From Castanea sativa (taxonomy: Eukaryota; Streptophyta; Magnoliopsida; Fagales; Fagaceae), in assembly GCF_040712315.1 (NCBI RefSeq), contig NC_134019.1:30967873-31031872 (forward strand): a stretch of 64,000 nt of DNA, written 5' to 3'. The notes beneath the pieces were generated by a model. The model made no database searches. It saw only the letters and a program-made list of their open reading frames with translations, and was not told the DNA's origin. A program made the position numbers and the translations under genes. Position 1 is the stretch's first letter, and each line of letters starts with the position of its first letter. Shown piece by piece: positions 1 to 11,044 of the stretch.

Positions 1-125
1 CTATTGCAGCACCGCAAGGCTGGCGGGTAGAATCTCTGCAATAGGCCAAATGGACCTTTAGCGGCGGTTTTTTGGGCTTTTGTGGTGGTTTTGGCCCACT
101 GCAATAGTCCATTTTTTTTGTAGTG
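1..125. mobile_element. CACTA (EnSpm) transposon terminus, truncated by the window edge
   Basis: Read on the minus strand from position 125, the sequence begins CACTACAAAAAAAATGG, the hallmark start of plant CACTA elements. The motif CTGCAATAG or its complement occurs at about 1-9, 37-45 and 100-108, like subterminal transposase-binding repeats. The flank starting at 126 is unique duplicated DNA that reappears at 33767 without this transposon, which fixes the right boundary at 125. The left end and any transposase lie outside the window. Confidence 0.75.
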
Positions 126-947
126 TCTAACCCATCAAATACTAACATGACTATCATTTGTTTCTCCAAAAAAAAATTACCATCATTTATTTATAATCAA
201 ATCTTATAAATTTTAACATTAAAAAATATTAAATAAAGAATTAAAGCTAAAAGTTAGTAAAATAATTTCTGAAAAAAAAAAAAAAAATTTGGTTGGACAC
301 ACATGCAGAAGTGTCCAAAGTGTGTTCTTGTTCAATATGTGTCTAACATGGGTAGTGGACACATGACCCATTCTGAAGTATTCGAGAGTCAAAGCATTTT
401 CTAAATCAAGTGTGGGACTTAAGGGACTTGCTACCAAGTGGGACAAAATATTGAGGTTGATGCACGAGGTTGATTCTAATGCTTACTAGCCTTATGAAGT
501 GATGTATAAATCATCTATTATAGTAAGATAATTTAATATTTAATTTTATATATAAATAAAAGTATTCAGCCTTTTTCAAGTATTTGACTATTCATTTGAA
601 TATGTGCAGTTCCCATCTCACATACACTAGTTTTTTTATTCAAAGACTTTTAAAAAGTTGGAGGTATGACAGTATGAGTGACACCTCAGTTGCCTCGGAT
701 GCATGGTTAAAGCAACATGCATGTAGATTACTGGTTGTCAGAAGATCAAAGCTGTTAATTATGATCTTCTTCGTTCACTAGCAAGAAGTTCCAATGGCAG
801 TTCACCTGTTTAAAGTTATATATGCAAAAGTGGTTTATAATTTTTTTATAGAATAATATTAGAGATATTATAAATTTTATCACATAAGTTTTACAACTAC
901 TAATCACAAAATAATAATTTTAACATTTATATTTATTATGTTAGTGA
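126..947. repeat. Duplicated flank F1, paralogous to 33767-36546
   Basis: Unique AT-rich sequence with no gene. Blocks around 126-500, 640-670 and 845-947 align with 33767-34140, 36365-36400 and 36450-36546 in the same order. The second copy has a roughly 2.1-kb insertion between the blocks. This is the upstream flank of a tandemly duplicated glycosyltransferase unit. Small open frames here are short and low-complexity and are not supported as genes. Confidence 0.7.
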
Positions 948-2342
948 TGTTAGGATTGGTGCCCTTAAATCATATTGTATGATGCTATGTATGACATTAT
1001 GTTTGACTTAATGTTGTAATTAATAAAGTAGTTTTATTATTATCTAAAATAATGGTAACATGAATATTTGGACATCATCATATAGTCCATGAGATGTAAG
1101 TATGTGATTTAGTCACAGAAGATATAGATCACAAGTTTTTTGTAAACTCAAAATTATAGTTCGTAGTCAACGATGAAATTGGGCATTTCATTTGCGAAGA
1201 CTATAACATGTCAACTAAGATGATTTGTCTTGATCATGGAAGTGAAAACTTCTAGTTGATGTGTTGATATGTTTTAAGAGTTAAGACATATTGAACTGGA
1301 TCGCTGTGAGATTTATTATTCTTCTAACGATTGTCAATTGAATAATAAATTTCACGACTTTTATTTACATGAACTCTTAATCTTGAGAGAATAATGGACT
1401 TGATCATGAAATGTAGGTTTCTTTGATATATCAGGAGTGAGATCTAAAAGTCACGATCAAGACCTCAGTATGTTGAGCAGTCACATTTAGTGTTGATGAA
1501 ACATATATGCTCAAGATGAAATTCATAATCTCTTAACAGAGATACAAAATATTCCCTTGAGATAAGTTTAATGGGTTTGATTATTCAGAGTGTTAGGCTT
1601 TAACCATTTTAGTAAGGAGTTACTAAAGTATATGTTTATGGAATTAGATTTCATAAATATATGATGAATAACATAAAAAGATTAAATCGGGTACTTAAGG
1701 ATTAAGAAGTAGTAATCTTCAAAGTGGCAGTCTACATTCATAACTTTGTATTACTACGAATATTTTATGAAGGGGTTGTATATACAATAAAATCTTGGGA
1801 TATAATTTATTTAATAAGGCCTAGAATGCAATTCCATTTATATAGTTGTCTTAAATATAATTAATGGTAACTTTGGACTTGTCAAGAGTTGATTAAAAAG
1901 CCTAAGGCTCATTGAAGCTAGAGTCTTATTTGTTCCCTTTTGGTCTGACTCCAAGCCACATACTAAAGCCCAATTGAAAAGGCCCAAAAGGCCAACCTAA
2001 TCAGATAATCAGTTAGATAAAAAGGGAGAAACATATAGAATTTCATGTATGAGACATTATTGTGAAATGATGTGTATGTGATTGTAAGTCACTCTCTTAT
2101 TCTCCCTTGGAAAACTGATTGAGACCACACTTCTTGGGCGTAAAGTGGAATTGGAGTGAAGATTAAAAGTGTTCCTGAGTACTTCTGATCTTTTTTTTTG
2201 AATTTCACCGCACCAAGGTACGCTCTCTAATTCTTGAATTTTGAAATTTATATAGTACATGTTATCAATTACGAATGAAATAGATCCATTAATTTTTCGC
2301 TATGTATGTTTTGTATGCGATACAACATGTATTTTTCCAACA
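948..2342. mobile_element. Solo LTR of an LTR retrotransposon (1395 bp)
   Basis: The segment begins TGTTAGGATTGGTGCC and ends TTTTTCCAACA, the TG...CA termini of an LTR. It is flanked by agtga (943-947) and attga (2343-2347), a 5-bp target-site duplication with one mismatch. The paralogous flank near 36535-36546 reads straight through ttattgacatgc, which is the empty site. No coding region, primer site or second LTR is present, so recombination between two LTRs most likely removed the interior. The family is probably Copia by its terminal sequence, but that is inference. Confidence 0.8.
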
Positions 2343-2405
2343 ATTGACATGCATCCAATTTAAGAAATTAGGTAGTAAATTTGTAATATATTAAACTTTT
2401 TTTTT

Positions 2406-2869
2406 GTAGGGCCATTGGGTGGGCAAATAGCCTACACGCTAAGCTGTGGGCAGTTAGGGATGGGCTATCCCTATGTATTCAACTCCACTTGACAGATGTA
2501 GAGATTGAACTAGATGCTAAAGTAGTAGTGGACCTCCTGAATAGTAGCATGGCCTCCTTTGCTGACTATGCCCCTTTGGTTGATGATTGTAGGAACTTGA
2601 TGCACCAAATCCCCAGGTGGAAGCTGAAACACTGCTTTAGAGAAGCAAATGCTTATGCCGACCAGCGTGCTAGAATGGCACTTCACCTTCAACAACCTTT
2701 TGTTCTTTTAGACTCTACGCTTGTGGAGGTGTCTTCGCTTTAACTTTATGACCTCTCAGGTCTAGGAAGTAATAGGTTTTGTGCTAACACTGACCTTTGG
2801 GCTATGTAGTTTCTGGCTTTGTTTTAATATATCCTGATTATAAAAAAAAAAAATAAAAAAAAAAAAAAA
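2406..2869 (+). mobile_element. 5'-truncated LINE 3' end with RNase H domain
   Basis: A frame at 2489-2743 encodes an 84-residue RVT_3-type RNase H tail (LDAKVVVDLLNSS, then REANAYADQRARMAL), the domain that closes ORF2 in many plant L1 elements. It is followed by a 3' untranslated stretch and an A-rich tail at about 2842-2869. The string aaacttttt borders both ends (about 2393 and 2867) and may be the target-site duplication. No endonuclease or reverse transcriptase remains. Confidence 0.7.
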
Positions 2870-2978
2870 CTTTTTCAGTCCATTTTGGGTACAACCTTCT
2901 CAATTAGTTCATGTGAATCATGTAATTTGATTCACTACCATTATTAATAGGAATAAAAAAGTTTATGCGGATATAAAT

Positions 2979-3149
2979 TGTTAACGTGTATAGTGTTGTG
3001 GGCTTTAGGCCCAACTAGTTTACTTGTATAGCACACATTCCTATACTACACTCTTACTTGTACTGCACTCATATGCCTCCTATATAAAGACACTCATGTA
3101 TATTCTTTCAATGAGAAATACAATACTATTGAATTCAGCATTTCTAACA
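2979..3149 (+). repeat. Left LTR of Copia A (171 bp)
   Basis: Starts TGTTAACGTG and ends ATTTCTAACA. It contains a TATATAAA box near 3081. It is about 21 bp shorter than its partner because it lacks one copy of a short internal repeat (the cttgtactgcactcat unit). Confidence 0.9.
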
Positions 3150-3162
3150 TGGTATCAGAGTC
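3150..3162 (+). other. Primer-binding site, initiator Met-tRNA type (Copia A)
   Basis: TGGTATCAGAGTC directly abuts the left LTR. TGGTATCAGAGC is the standard initiator Met-tRNA primer site of plant Copia elements, and the last base differs. Confidence 0.85.
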
Positions 3163-3700
3163 ACTGCTCTGACCTTTTCTTAGCAGTCTTGTCTTTATTG
3201 GTGTAACTCCTCTGCCGTCACAGCAACTGCCACAGCCTTTCGCCGTTAAACCTTCGATGTCTTCTAGACATCGTCCTTGGGTTCCGGACCTATAGCAGCC
3301 GCCATTAAGGAGTTCCACACTACAAAGACCACTGCCTTTTTCCGCACTGCCGCGAATCTTGCTCCAATCAATTTTCTGCAGGTACCACTAAGATCGTCTT
3401 GTACCGATCTACACGTTTGTGGAAGCCTTGAAGCCATCGGAGACCTCATGCGCCCCCACGTGCCGCTAAAAGAATCAATGCTGTAGCTCACGTGCTGTCA
3501 TCCTTTCTAGGCTGACGTAATCCATGACGTCATCAGTACACGTCAACCCTAGCTTACGTTAGCATCCAGTCACTTGCTGACATTAGTGCCACGTCATCTT
3601 TCTGACGTCATCACCGAGTGGGCCGTTGACCATAACCGTTAACCGATTGTTGACTTTTTGCAGTCCAAGTTCTCCTTAGTTTTTCGCGTAGATTTCATTT

Positions 3701-6700
3701 TTGTGGTTTGTTTTTGAATATTGTGTCTCTAAATGGATAAAAATGATGTTTTTCTTCCTTGCCCCATCAATATTGTATTGGAGGGGAATAAGAATTACTT
3801 ATCTTGGTCTTAAGCTATGCGTAGTTTTCTTAAGGGTCACATGCTCTGGCAATATTGTACTGGTGCAATCACTATTCCTGTCAATGGGGCAAGTAAAGAA
3901 GATACTGCCTTCCTCAGTCGCATGATTGAATGGGATAGTCACAACCACATGATCCTCACATGGATTTGAAACACTTCCATTCCCTCTATCTCCAATCTGT
4001 TAGGCAGCTTTGATAATGCAAAATCAGCATGGGATATGTTGGCTAAAAGATACTCCACTACTCACGGATCCATGAAATATCAGTTAGTGGTTGAACTGCA
4101 TCAACTTAGGCAAGAACCTGGGCAATCCATCAATGACTACTATAATCAGCTTTGCTTCATTTGAGACCAAATTGACTTTTCTGATCCAACCTAGGCATGC
4201 TAAAAAGATGCTCAACAATATGCTACTTTTAGAGATGAATTTCGTCTCTATGAGTTCCTGATGTCACTCCACAAGGACTATGAGCCCATTCAAGTTTAGC
4301 TTCTTAATCGCAGTCCTCCTCCCTCTTTTGATACTACTGTAAACAAGTTAGTTAGAGAAGAAGCTCGCCTTGCAACCTTTCAAGCCCAGAATAAGTTTAA
4401 TGTTTTGGCTATTACTCCTTCTGCTTCGCCCATAAAGCAACCTCAGAAATCAGGTGATCCCTCTGGCTCTAGCAATCGTTGCAAGCAGACCAACAAAAAG
4501 TTCTGCAATTATTACAAGCGTCTTGGCCACATTATTGAGACTTGTTACCATCGCAACAAATCTACTGCTGCAGTTGCTAATACTGAGTCTACTCCGCCAA
4601 TGCCTCCTATTTCAGCTAAGTCACAGTCTTTTGGATCCACTATCAACCTCTCACCCACTGAACTACAGGAGATCATAGCTCAGGCTGTTCATATGGCTGG
4701 TAATGCATCTCTTTCCACTGCTCTCTCAGTTTTACCCAGTAAGTCTCAAACTTGGCTTTTTGATTCTGCCTGTTGCAATCACATGACACCTCACTCGTCC
4801 TTATTCTCCAAACTTGACCCTACACCACATCCTCTAAATATTCATATAGCTGATGGACTTGAATATTCTCCAAACTTAGTCTAGGTTTTGTTTCGACCTC
4901 CAACATCTCTATTCTTGGGGTCTTCCATGTACTTGACCTATCCCATAATTTGTGCTCTGTGGGACAATTAGCTGAACTAGGATATTGCCTTATTTTTTAC
5001 TATTCTGGGTGAATTGTGCAGGATCTGAGGACGGGACAAGAGCTTGGGACCGGTCCTAGAGTTGGGCATATATTTCTCGTGGACAATCTTCATCTTTCAC
5101 CTGTTGCTCCAGTGTCTGTTGTTGTTGCTGCTGCTGTTGCGATTTCTTCCTTACCTTCTCTCACACTTTGACATTCTCGTCTTGGTCATTCACCCTCTTC
5201 TCGGGTACATTAGTTAGCTTCTAAGGGTCTGCTAGGTTCTGTGTCCAAAGGAAAACAGCCAGCTTTACCTTTTAATAATAGTGATTCTATTTCTAATAGT
5301 ATTTTTGAGTTAATTCATTCTGATGTTTGGGGACCTTCTCCTGTTGCTAGTATTGGTGGATCCCGATATTTTGTTTTTTTTTTTGGTTGATGATTATTCT
5401 CGTTATAGTTGGATCTTTCCTATGAAATCTCATTCTGAAATTTTGCCAATATATAGTAACTTTGCAAAAATGGTTGAAACACAATTCTTCAAACGTATAA
5501 AAAAGTTTTGATCTAATAATGCTCTTGAATATACTCAATATGTTTTTCAAGCTCTGTTACACTCCTATGGCTCAGTACATCATCTAACTTGTCTAGGTAC
5601 CTCTCAGCAAAATGGTCGAGCTGAACGAAAATTTCGTCACATTCTTGACACTGTTCGTGCTCTTCTTCTTTTTGCCAAAGTTCCTCCCCCATTTTGGGGT
5701 GAAGCTACTCTTCATGTTGTTCATACTATTAACCACATTCCAAGCACTATCATCCATAATCAAACTCCGTATGAGCACCTCTTTGGGTCACCCCCTTACT
5801 ATCATCACCTTCGCTCCTTCGAATCTACTTGTTTCGTTCTTCTTCTGCCTCATGAGCACAACAAACTTAAGCTTCGATCCAGACTTTGTTGTTTCCTTGG
5901 TTATGGTGAAACACAAAAGGGGTATTGGTGTTATGATCCTGTCTCTCATCGTCTTCGTGTTTCTCGTAATGTTGTCTTTTGGGAACACCGTTTATTTGTT
6001 GAACTCTCTCACTTTCGTTCTTCCTTAACTACCTCATCTGTTTTAGAAGTCTTTCCAGACGAGTCTCATGTTCCTTCTCCAAATACTCTTGATCCTTCTT
6101 TGGACTTCTCTATCCAACCTCCAGATATTTTTTATGCTTCTTTTGGACAAGTCGAAGATGAACAGGTTGACGACGAGCTACCCCAACTTGAGCCTGGGTC
6201 CCCTACTCCTGCTCTGCCTGAAGATCCTCCATAATACATTCCACCTCGTCACTCAACTCGGGTAAGATCCATTCCTACACATTTACTTGATTATCATTGT
6301 TACACTGCCCTTACTACACTCCACGAGCCTCAAACCTATCGTGAGGCCTCCACTGACCCTTTATGGTAGATTGTAATGAAAGAGAAACTTGATGCATTAA
6401 CCAAAAATCATACTTGGGATCTAGTTACTCTCCCTCCTAGACAGTCTGTGGTTAGTTGTAAGTGGATCTACAAGATTAAGACTCGCTTTAATGGGTCCAT
6501 TGAGCACTATAAGGCTCGTCTTGTTGCAAAAGGCTTTACATAGGAGTATGAGATTGATTATGAAGAGACCTTTGCTCCAGTTGCTCGCATCTCATCTGTT
6601 CATGCCCTCTTAGCTGTTGTCGCTGCTAGAAAATGGGATCTTTGTTAGATGGATGTTAAAAATGATTTCCTTAGTGGGGATTTGAGTAAAAAAGTTTATA

Positions 6701-7852
6701 TGCAACCTCCTCTTGGTTTCTCTGTTGAATCAAATAAGATTTGTTGCCTTCGACGTGCATTGTATGGCCTTAAACAAGCTCCATGAGCTTGGTTCGCAAA
6801 GTTCAACTCTACCATCTTTTGCTTAGGTTACACTGCCAGTCCTTATGATTCTGCCTTATTTCTTCGTCGCACTGATAAAGGCACCATTTTACTTCTCCTC
6901 TATCTGGATGATATGATCATAACTGGTGATGACCTCAGTAGAATACAAGAACTCAAGGATTTTCTCAATCAGCGGTTTGAGATGAAAGATCTTGGACACC
7001 TTATCTATTTCTTGGGTCTTGAAGTCACTCATTCCACAGATGGTCTTTATATTACTCAAGCCAAGTATGCTTTTGACCTTTTATCTCAAGCTGGACTCAC
7101 TGACAGCAAGACTGTTGATACTTCAGTTGAACTTAATGCGCATCTGACTCCCTCGGGGGGGAAACCATTGTCTAATCCTTCTCTTTATAGACGATTGGTT
7201 GGCAGCCTAGTTTATCTCACAGTTACTCTTCTAAACATTTCCTATGTTGTTCATCAGGTAAGCCAGTATTTTTCTGCTCCAAGATCGACTCATTATGCTA
7301 CTGTTCTACGCATTTTTCGATACTTGAAGGGCACTCTCTTCCATGGCCTTTTCTACTCAGCTCAATCTCCTCTTGTACTCCGTGCATTCTCTGATGCTGA
7401 TTGGGCAGGAGATCCCACTGATCGTAGGTCCACCACTGGCTATTGTTTCTTCCTTGGCTCTTCCTTGATTTCTTGGCGAAGTAAGAAAATAAACCTTTGT
7501 GGCCCGCTCCAGTACTGAAGCAAAATATCATGCCCTTGCTGATACCACATCTGAGCTCCTTTGGCTACGATGGCTTCTTAAGGACCTAGGTGTGTCCACG
7601 TCCTTTGCTACTCCTCTTTATTGTGATAATCAGAGTGTCATTCATATTGCTCACAATGATGTCTTCCGTGAACAGACTAAACATATCGAGATTAATTGTC
7701 ATTTTATCCGTTATCATCTTGTTCATGGTGCTCTCAAACTCTTCTCCGTCTCCTCCAAAGATCAACTTGCAAATATCTTTACCAAGTCACATCCTAAGGG
7801 ACGTCTTCATGATTTAGTTGACAACCTCAAGCTGGTCTCACATCCACCTTGA
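3701..7852 (+). pseudogene. Copia A gag-pol polyprotein, inactivated
   Basis: This would encode the single Copia polyprotein. A gag remnant is readable at about 3740-4400, a zinc knuckle near 4500-4550 (its second Cys is Tyr), an aspartic protease motif WLFDSACCNHMT at about 4753-4788, integrase at about 5170-6030, reverse transcriptase at about 6380-7050 and RNase H at about 7380-7740. The catalytic box reads YLDD instead of YVDD at about 6901. Numerous stops and frameshifts break the frame, for example stops in gag and a frameshift near 7490. The last intact frame ends with SHPP at 7852. It cannot make a working polyprotein. Confidence 0.88.
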
Positions 7853-7865
7853 GTTTGAGGGGGGC
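7853..7865 (+). other. Polypurine tract of Copia A
   Basis: GTTTGAGGGGGGC lies directly between the end of the RNase H frame and the right LTR. This is the expected primer site for plus-strand synthesis. Confidence 0.7.
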
Positions 7866-8057
7866 TGTTAACATGAATAGTGTTGTGGGCTTTAGGCCCA
7901 ACTAGTTTACTTGTATAGCACACATTCCTGTACTACACTTTTACTTGTACTGCACTCATATTTATTTGTACTGCACTCATATGCCTCCTACATAAAGACA
8001 CTCATGCATATTCTTTCAATGAGAAATACAATACTATTGAATTCAGTATTTCTAACA
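7866..8057 (+). repeat. Right LTR of Copia A (192 bp)
   Basis: Starts TGTTAACATG and ends TATTTCTAACA. It is followed by the target-site duplication taaat. It includes the extra short repeat that the left LTR lacks. Confidence 0.9.
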
Positions 8058-8112
8058 TAAATTATATATACTAATATAATATTATATAGGACATTATTGG
8101 AGTGCTCCAAGA

Positions 8113-8237
8113 AAAACTCTATCATGTTTCCTATGCATGTTACTTCTCTCTTACAAATGGGTAGAACCCAGAGTGTGGGGTCCACCCACTTGTAAGAGAG
8201 AAGTAACATGCATTGGAAACATATAATATAACTTATT
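8113..8237. repeat. Fold-back MITE upstream of UGT1
   Basis: Arms at about 8124-8168 and 8178-8222 are near-perfect inverse complements of about 45 nt separated by a loop of roughly 9 nt, so the transcript would form a long hairpin. The word gtgctcca occurs just outside both ends (about 8103 and 8240), which suggests a target-site duplication of about 9-10 bp. The equivalent stretch upstream of UGT pseudogene 3 lacks it. Confidence 0.65.
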
Positions 8238-8337
8238 GTGCTCCAGAACGTGCAGGGACTGAGAAATGAAAATCATTGCATTTCTTTATTACCACCGAAA
8301 GAAGAACTATTCTTTCTCAAGTCCTATTGGGGGCTAC

Positions 8338-8343
8338 TATAAA
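8338..8343 (+). promoter_or_regulatory. Probable TATA box of UGT1
   Basis: TATAAA in the context ggctactataaacaa lies 110 bp before the start codon. The same block is conserved 90 bp before the start of UGT pseudogene 3 (40002-40007). This supports a core promoter rather than chance. Confidence 0.55.
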
Positions 8344-8452
8344 CAATTATATAACAATGTTTCATGTCTAACAAATTTCTCATACCAAGTACCGACGCTA
8401 AAAAATATAGCCTAGCCTAATAACCTCTCCATTTCCGCTTGTTACAGGTGTT

Positions 8453-9862
8453 ATGGGTAGCAAAAGTCGCCAGCTACACATATTCTTCTTCCCTTTGATG
8501 GGCTATGGCCACCTGATACCAATGATGGACACGGCCAAGCTTTTTGCAGCACGAGGTGTGAAGGCAACGATTGTCACTACTCGTCGCAACGTGCCATTAT
8601 TCTCCGAAATGCGTGGCACCAACATTGATATCCAAATCATCAAGTTCCCGACTCTAGAGGCTGGCCTGCCTGAAGGATGTGAGAATATTGACTCAGTGAC
8701 TTCCCTAGATATGTCTCACAAATTTATCCAAGCCACTAAAATGCTCCAACAACCACTGAAGCAACTACTAGAAGAGTACCAACCTAGTTGCCTTGTTGCC
8801 GACATGTTCTTTCCGTGGGCAACTGATGTTGCAGCTAAATTTGGTATTCCTAGGCTTGTTTTCGAGGGGTTCAGTTTTTTTTCCCTGTCTGCAACCCATA
8901 GTTTGACACTATTTGAACCCCACAAGAAAGTTTTCTCTGACTCTGAACCTTTTGTCATTCCTAGTTTTCCAGGGGAGATAAAGTTGACAAGGATGCAACT
9001 TCCTGACTTCACTTTGCAAGAAGTTGAAACAGACTTTTCCAAGTTGTTTAAAGAAGCTATTGAATCAGAGTTGACAAGCTATGGGGTGGTTGTTAACAGC
9101 TTCTATGAGCTTGAACCAGCTTATGCAGATCATTACAGGAAAGTTTTGGGAAGAAAGGCGTGGCATATAGGTCCAGTTTCACTATGCAACAAGGATTCTG
9201 AAGATAAAGCCCAAAGGGGAAAGGAAGCTTCCATTGATGAACATGAATGTTTAAAATGGCTTTGTAGAAAGAAACCCAACTCGGTTATTTATCTTTGTTT
9301 GTGGAGTATGCCAAACTTTAGTGATTCTCAGCTTTTTGAAATTGCAATGGGTCTTGAGGCTTCAGAACAACAATTCATTTGGGTTGTGAGGAAAGGCAAA
9401 AATGAGAAAGAAGAGGAAGATTGGCTACCTAAAGGATTTGAGAAGAGAACGGAAGGTAAAGGATTAATTATAAGAGGTTGGGCACCCCAAATTTTGATTC
9501 TTGATCATGAAGCAGTTGGAGGATTTGTAACTCATTGTGGGTGGAACTCGACCTTAGAAGGAGTGGCTTCAGGGGTGCCTATGGTCACATGGCCTATGGC
9601 TTCTGAGCAGTTTTACAATGAGAAGTTAATAACTCAAGTACTGAAAATTGGAATTAGTGTTGGTGCTCAACAATGGACTTGGGTGGTAGACGGTATCAAG
9701 AGGGAAGCAATAGAGAAGGCAATGAGGCAAATTTTGGTGGGTGAAGAAGCAGCCAGAGTCAAGGCACTTGGAGAGATGGCAAGGAGGGCCGTCGAAGAAG
9801 GAGGATCATCGTACTCTGATTTGAATGCTTTAATTGAAAAATTAAGGTTGGATTGCCCTTAA
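8453..9862 (+). CDS. UDP-glycosyltransferase, UGT73 family (intact)
   Basis: Intronless 469-residue family 1 (GT-B) glycosyltransferase. These cytosolic enzymes move a sugar, usually glucose from UDP-glucose, onto small acceptors such as coumarins, flavonoids or terpenoids. The acceptor here is unknown. The catalytic His is H20 in YGHLIP and the activating Asp is D117 in VADMFFPW. The 44-residue PSPG box runs from W343 (WAPQ) through HCGWNST (361-367) to E385-Q386, and a final Gln usually goes with glucose donors. The N-terminus (MGSKSRQLHIFFFP) matches the other two copies, which supports this start. Oddities: the conserved FGS motif next to the donor phosphate reads LWS (283-285), and WTW replaces the usual WxR-like stretch near 408-410. 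It may be functional or freshly damaged. Upstream lie a fold-back MITE and a Copia LTR. Confidence 0.93.
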   Translation: MGSKSRQLHIFFFPLMGYGHLIPMMDTAKLFAARGVKATIVTTRRNVPLFSEMRGTNIDIQIIKFPTLEAGLPEGCENIDSVTSLDMSHKFIQATKMLQQPLKQLLEEYQPSCLVADMFFPWATDVAAKFGIPRLVFEGFSFFSLSATHSLTLFEPHKKVFSDSEPFVIPSFPGEIKLTRMQLPDFTLQEVETDFSKLFKEAIESELTSYGVVVNSFYELEPAYADHYRKVLGRKAWHIGPVSLCNKDSEDKAQRGKEASIDEHECLKWLCRKKPNSVIYLCLWSMPNFSDSQLFEIAMGLEASEQQFIWVVRKGKNEKEEEDWLPKGFEKRTEGKGLIIRGWAPQILILDHEAVGGFVTHCGWNSTLEGVASGVPMVTWPMASEQFYNEKLITQVLKIGISVGAQQWTWVVDGIKREAIEKAMRQILVGEEAARVKALGEMARRAVEEGGSSYSDLNALIEKLRLDCP

Positions 9863-11044
9863 TCTTTGCCGCTAAAAATTGCCAATATGACTCTTTAATC
9901 ATTATATATATAAAAGGATTTATTATCCTTGCTGTTTAGTGTGTATTATCTTTACTCGCTTAGTTGTTCTTCAATAATTGTAGGACATGGTCCTAAGAAT
10001 TTGTGATCGATAGTCCAATCAAAATTATAATACTATAAGTTGTAGATATGTGTTTAGTTGTCTACTATTTCTTAAGTTTCAACTTTTATAGCATTTGCAT
10101 GGGAATTAGGTAAAAGTTTAGCTAAACTTAACTTAAAAAGTCACAATTTCCTTATTGCCTTGTCCGTTGTGCAACCACAAGACTTTCTATTTGTTTTACT
10201 ACTTTGATTAAATATTAAATAAAGAGCTACAGAGAGAAAGGGGTAATTTGAGAGAGAGAATGAGCTGTTGAAAAAAAGAATAGTTTATTGAGCAACAATG
10301 TTATGTATTTTTAGGAAAGAACCATAATTAAGATGCATTATTTCTATTGGGTTTCTAGTATAATTTGTGTCTTTTTTTTTTTTTTGGAGTTTGTTCAACG
10401 TATTTTTGCTGGACCTGTCCAAGTGTCCAATGCTAATACCACAAATTTTATGATATAAGACCTATAAATTGATGTTTAACTGATCACAAGAAAGCAATTC
10501 AAATTTTAATGTATTAGTTTTTTTTTTTTTTTTTTGGAGAGAATGTATTAGGTTTTTAAAGTTCACTAATCACATTTATTATGATATTAGTATGTAAATA
10601 CTTTGTAGTAAAATTCATAGTAAATGTAAAATGTTTTATAGCTTTTTATAAAGGATTTTACGGTCAATAAAAATTATTTTATAAGTTTGACAATATTTTA
10701 CATGCAAACAAACACATAAAAATGGAAAAATTACATGTAAACATATACACTAATGTGTTACTAAGGATAATAAATGTAGTGAGATTTGTAGTATCTCTAG
10801 TATCACTCTTTTTATTAAACGTGGGATGATAATGACCGTCAATTTTTGATGTTGTAGATGATGGTTGTGATGTGCTAGCTAAACTCAAATAAAATCAAAG
10901 TAATAAGAACTTTGTAATTGAAACAAATAACCATGCTTAAATTTGACAGTATTTGGGTAAAATAATCTTCTTAATCGGACAATGTGATGTTGATTCAGTA
11001 ACAGATATTATTAATACAATTCCTACAAGAAGATGCATTGTCAA
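9863..11044. other. UGT1 3' flank and inter-unit spacer
   Basis: No gene is seen. About 9880-10060 aligns with 49352-49560 behind UGT pseudogene 3, and 10220-10440 with about 51890-51970. That shows the duplication included the downstream flank. About 10890-10990 aligns with 36790-36845 plus 39540-39600, which is the upstream flank of pseudogene 3. Poly-T runs at about 10371-10385 and 10510-10526 are low-complexity. The last eight bases (11037-11044, attgtcaa) are the left target-site duplication of the following transposon. Confidence 0.55.

Larger units (their letters stand above)
2979..8057 (+). mobile_element. Copia LTR retrotransposon A (5079 bp, degenerate)
   Basis: Complete but dead element. 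Related LTRs lie at 2979-3149 and 7866-8057, and the same 5-bp duplication taaat (2974-2978 and 8058-8062) flanks them. A primer site complementary to initiator Met-tRNA follows the left LTR and a G-rich polypurine tract precedes the right one. Domain order gag, protease, integrase, reverse transcriptase, RNase H is that of Copia. It is the same family as element B at 16753-21375. Its right LTR ends about 400 bp before the intact UGT1 start codon. Confidence 0.92.

Noticed and set aside
584..781. 65-codon frame in F1
   Set aside because: The translation has no domain and the paralogous flank does not keep the frame.
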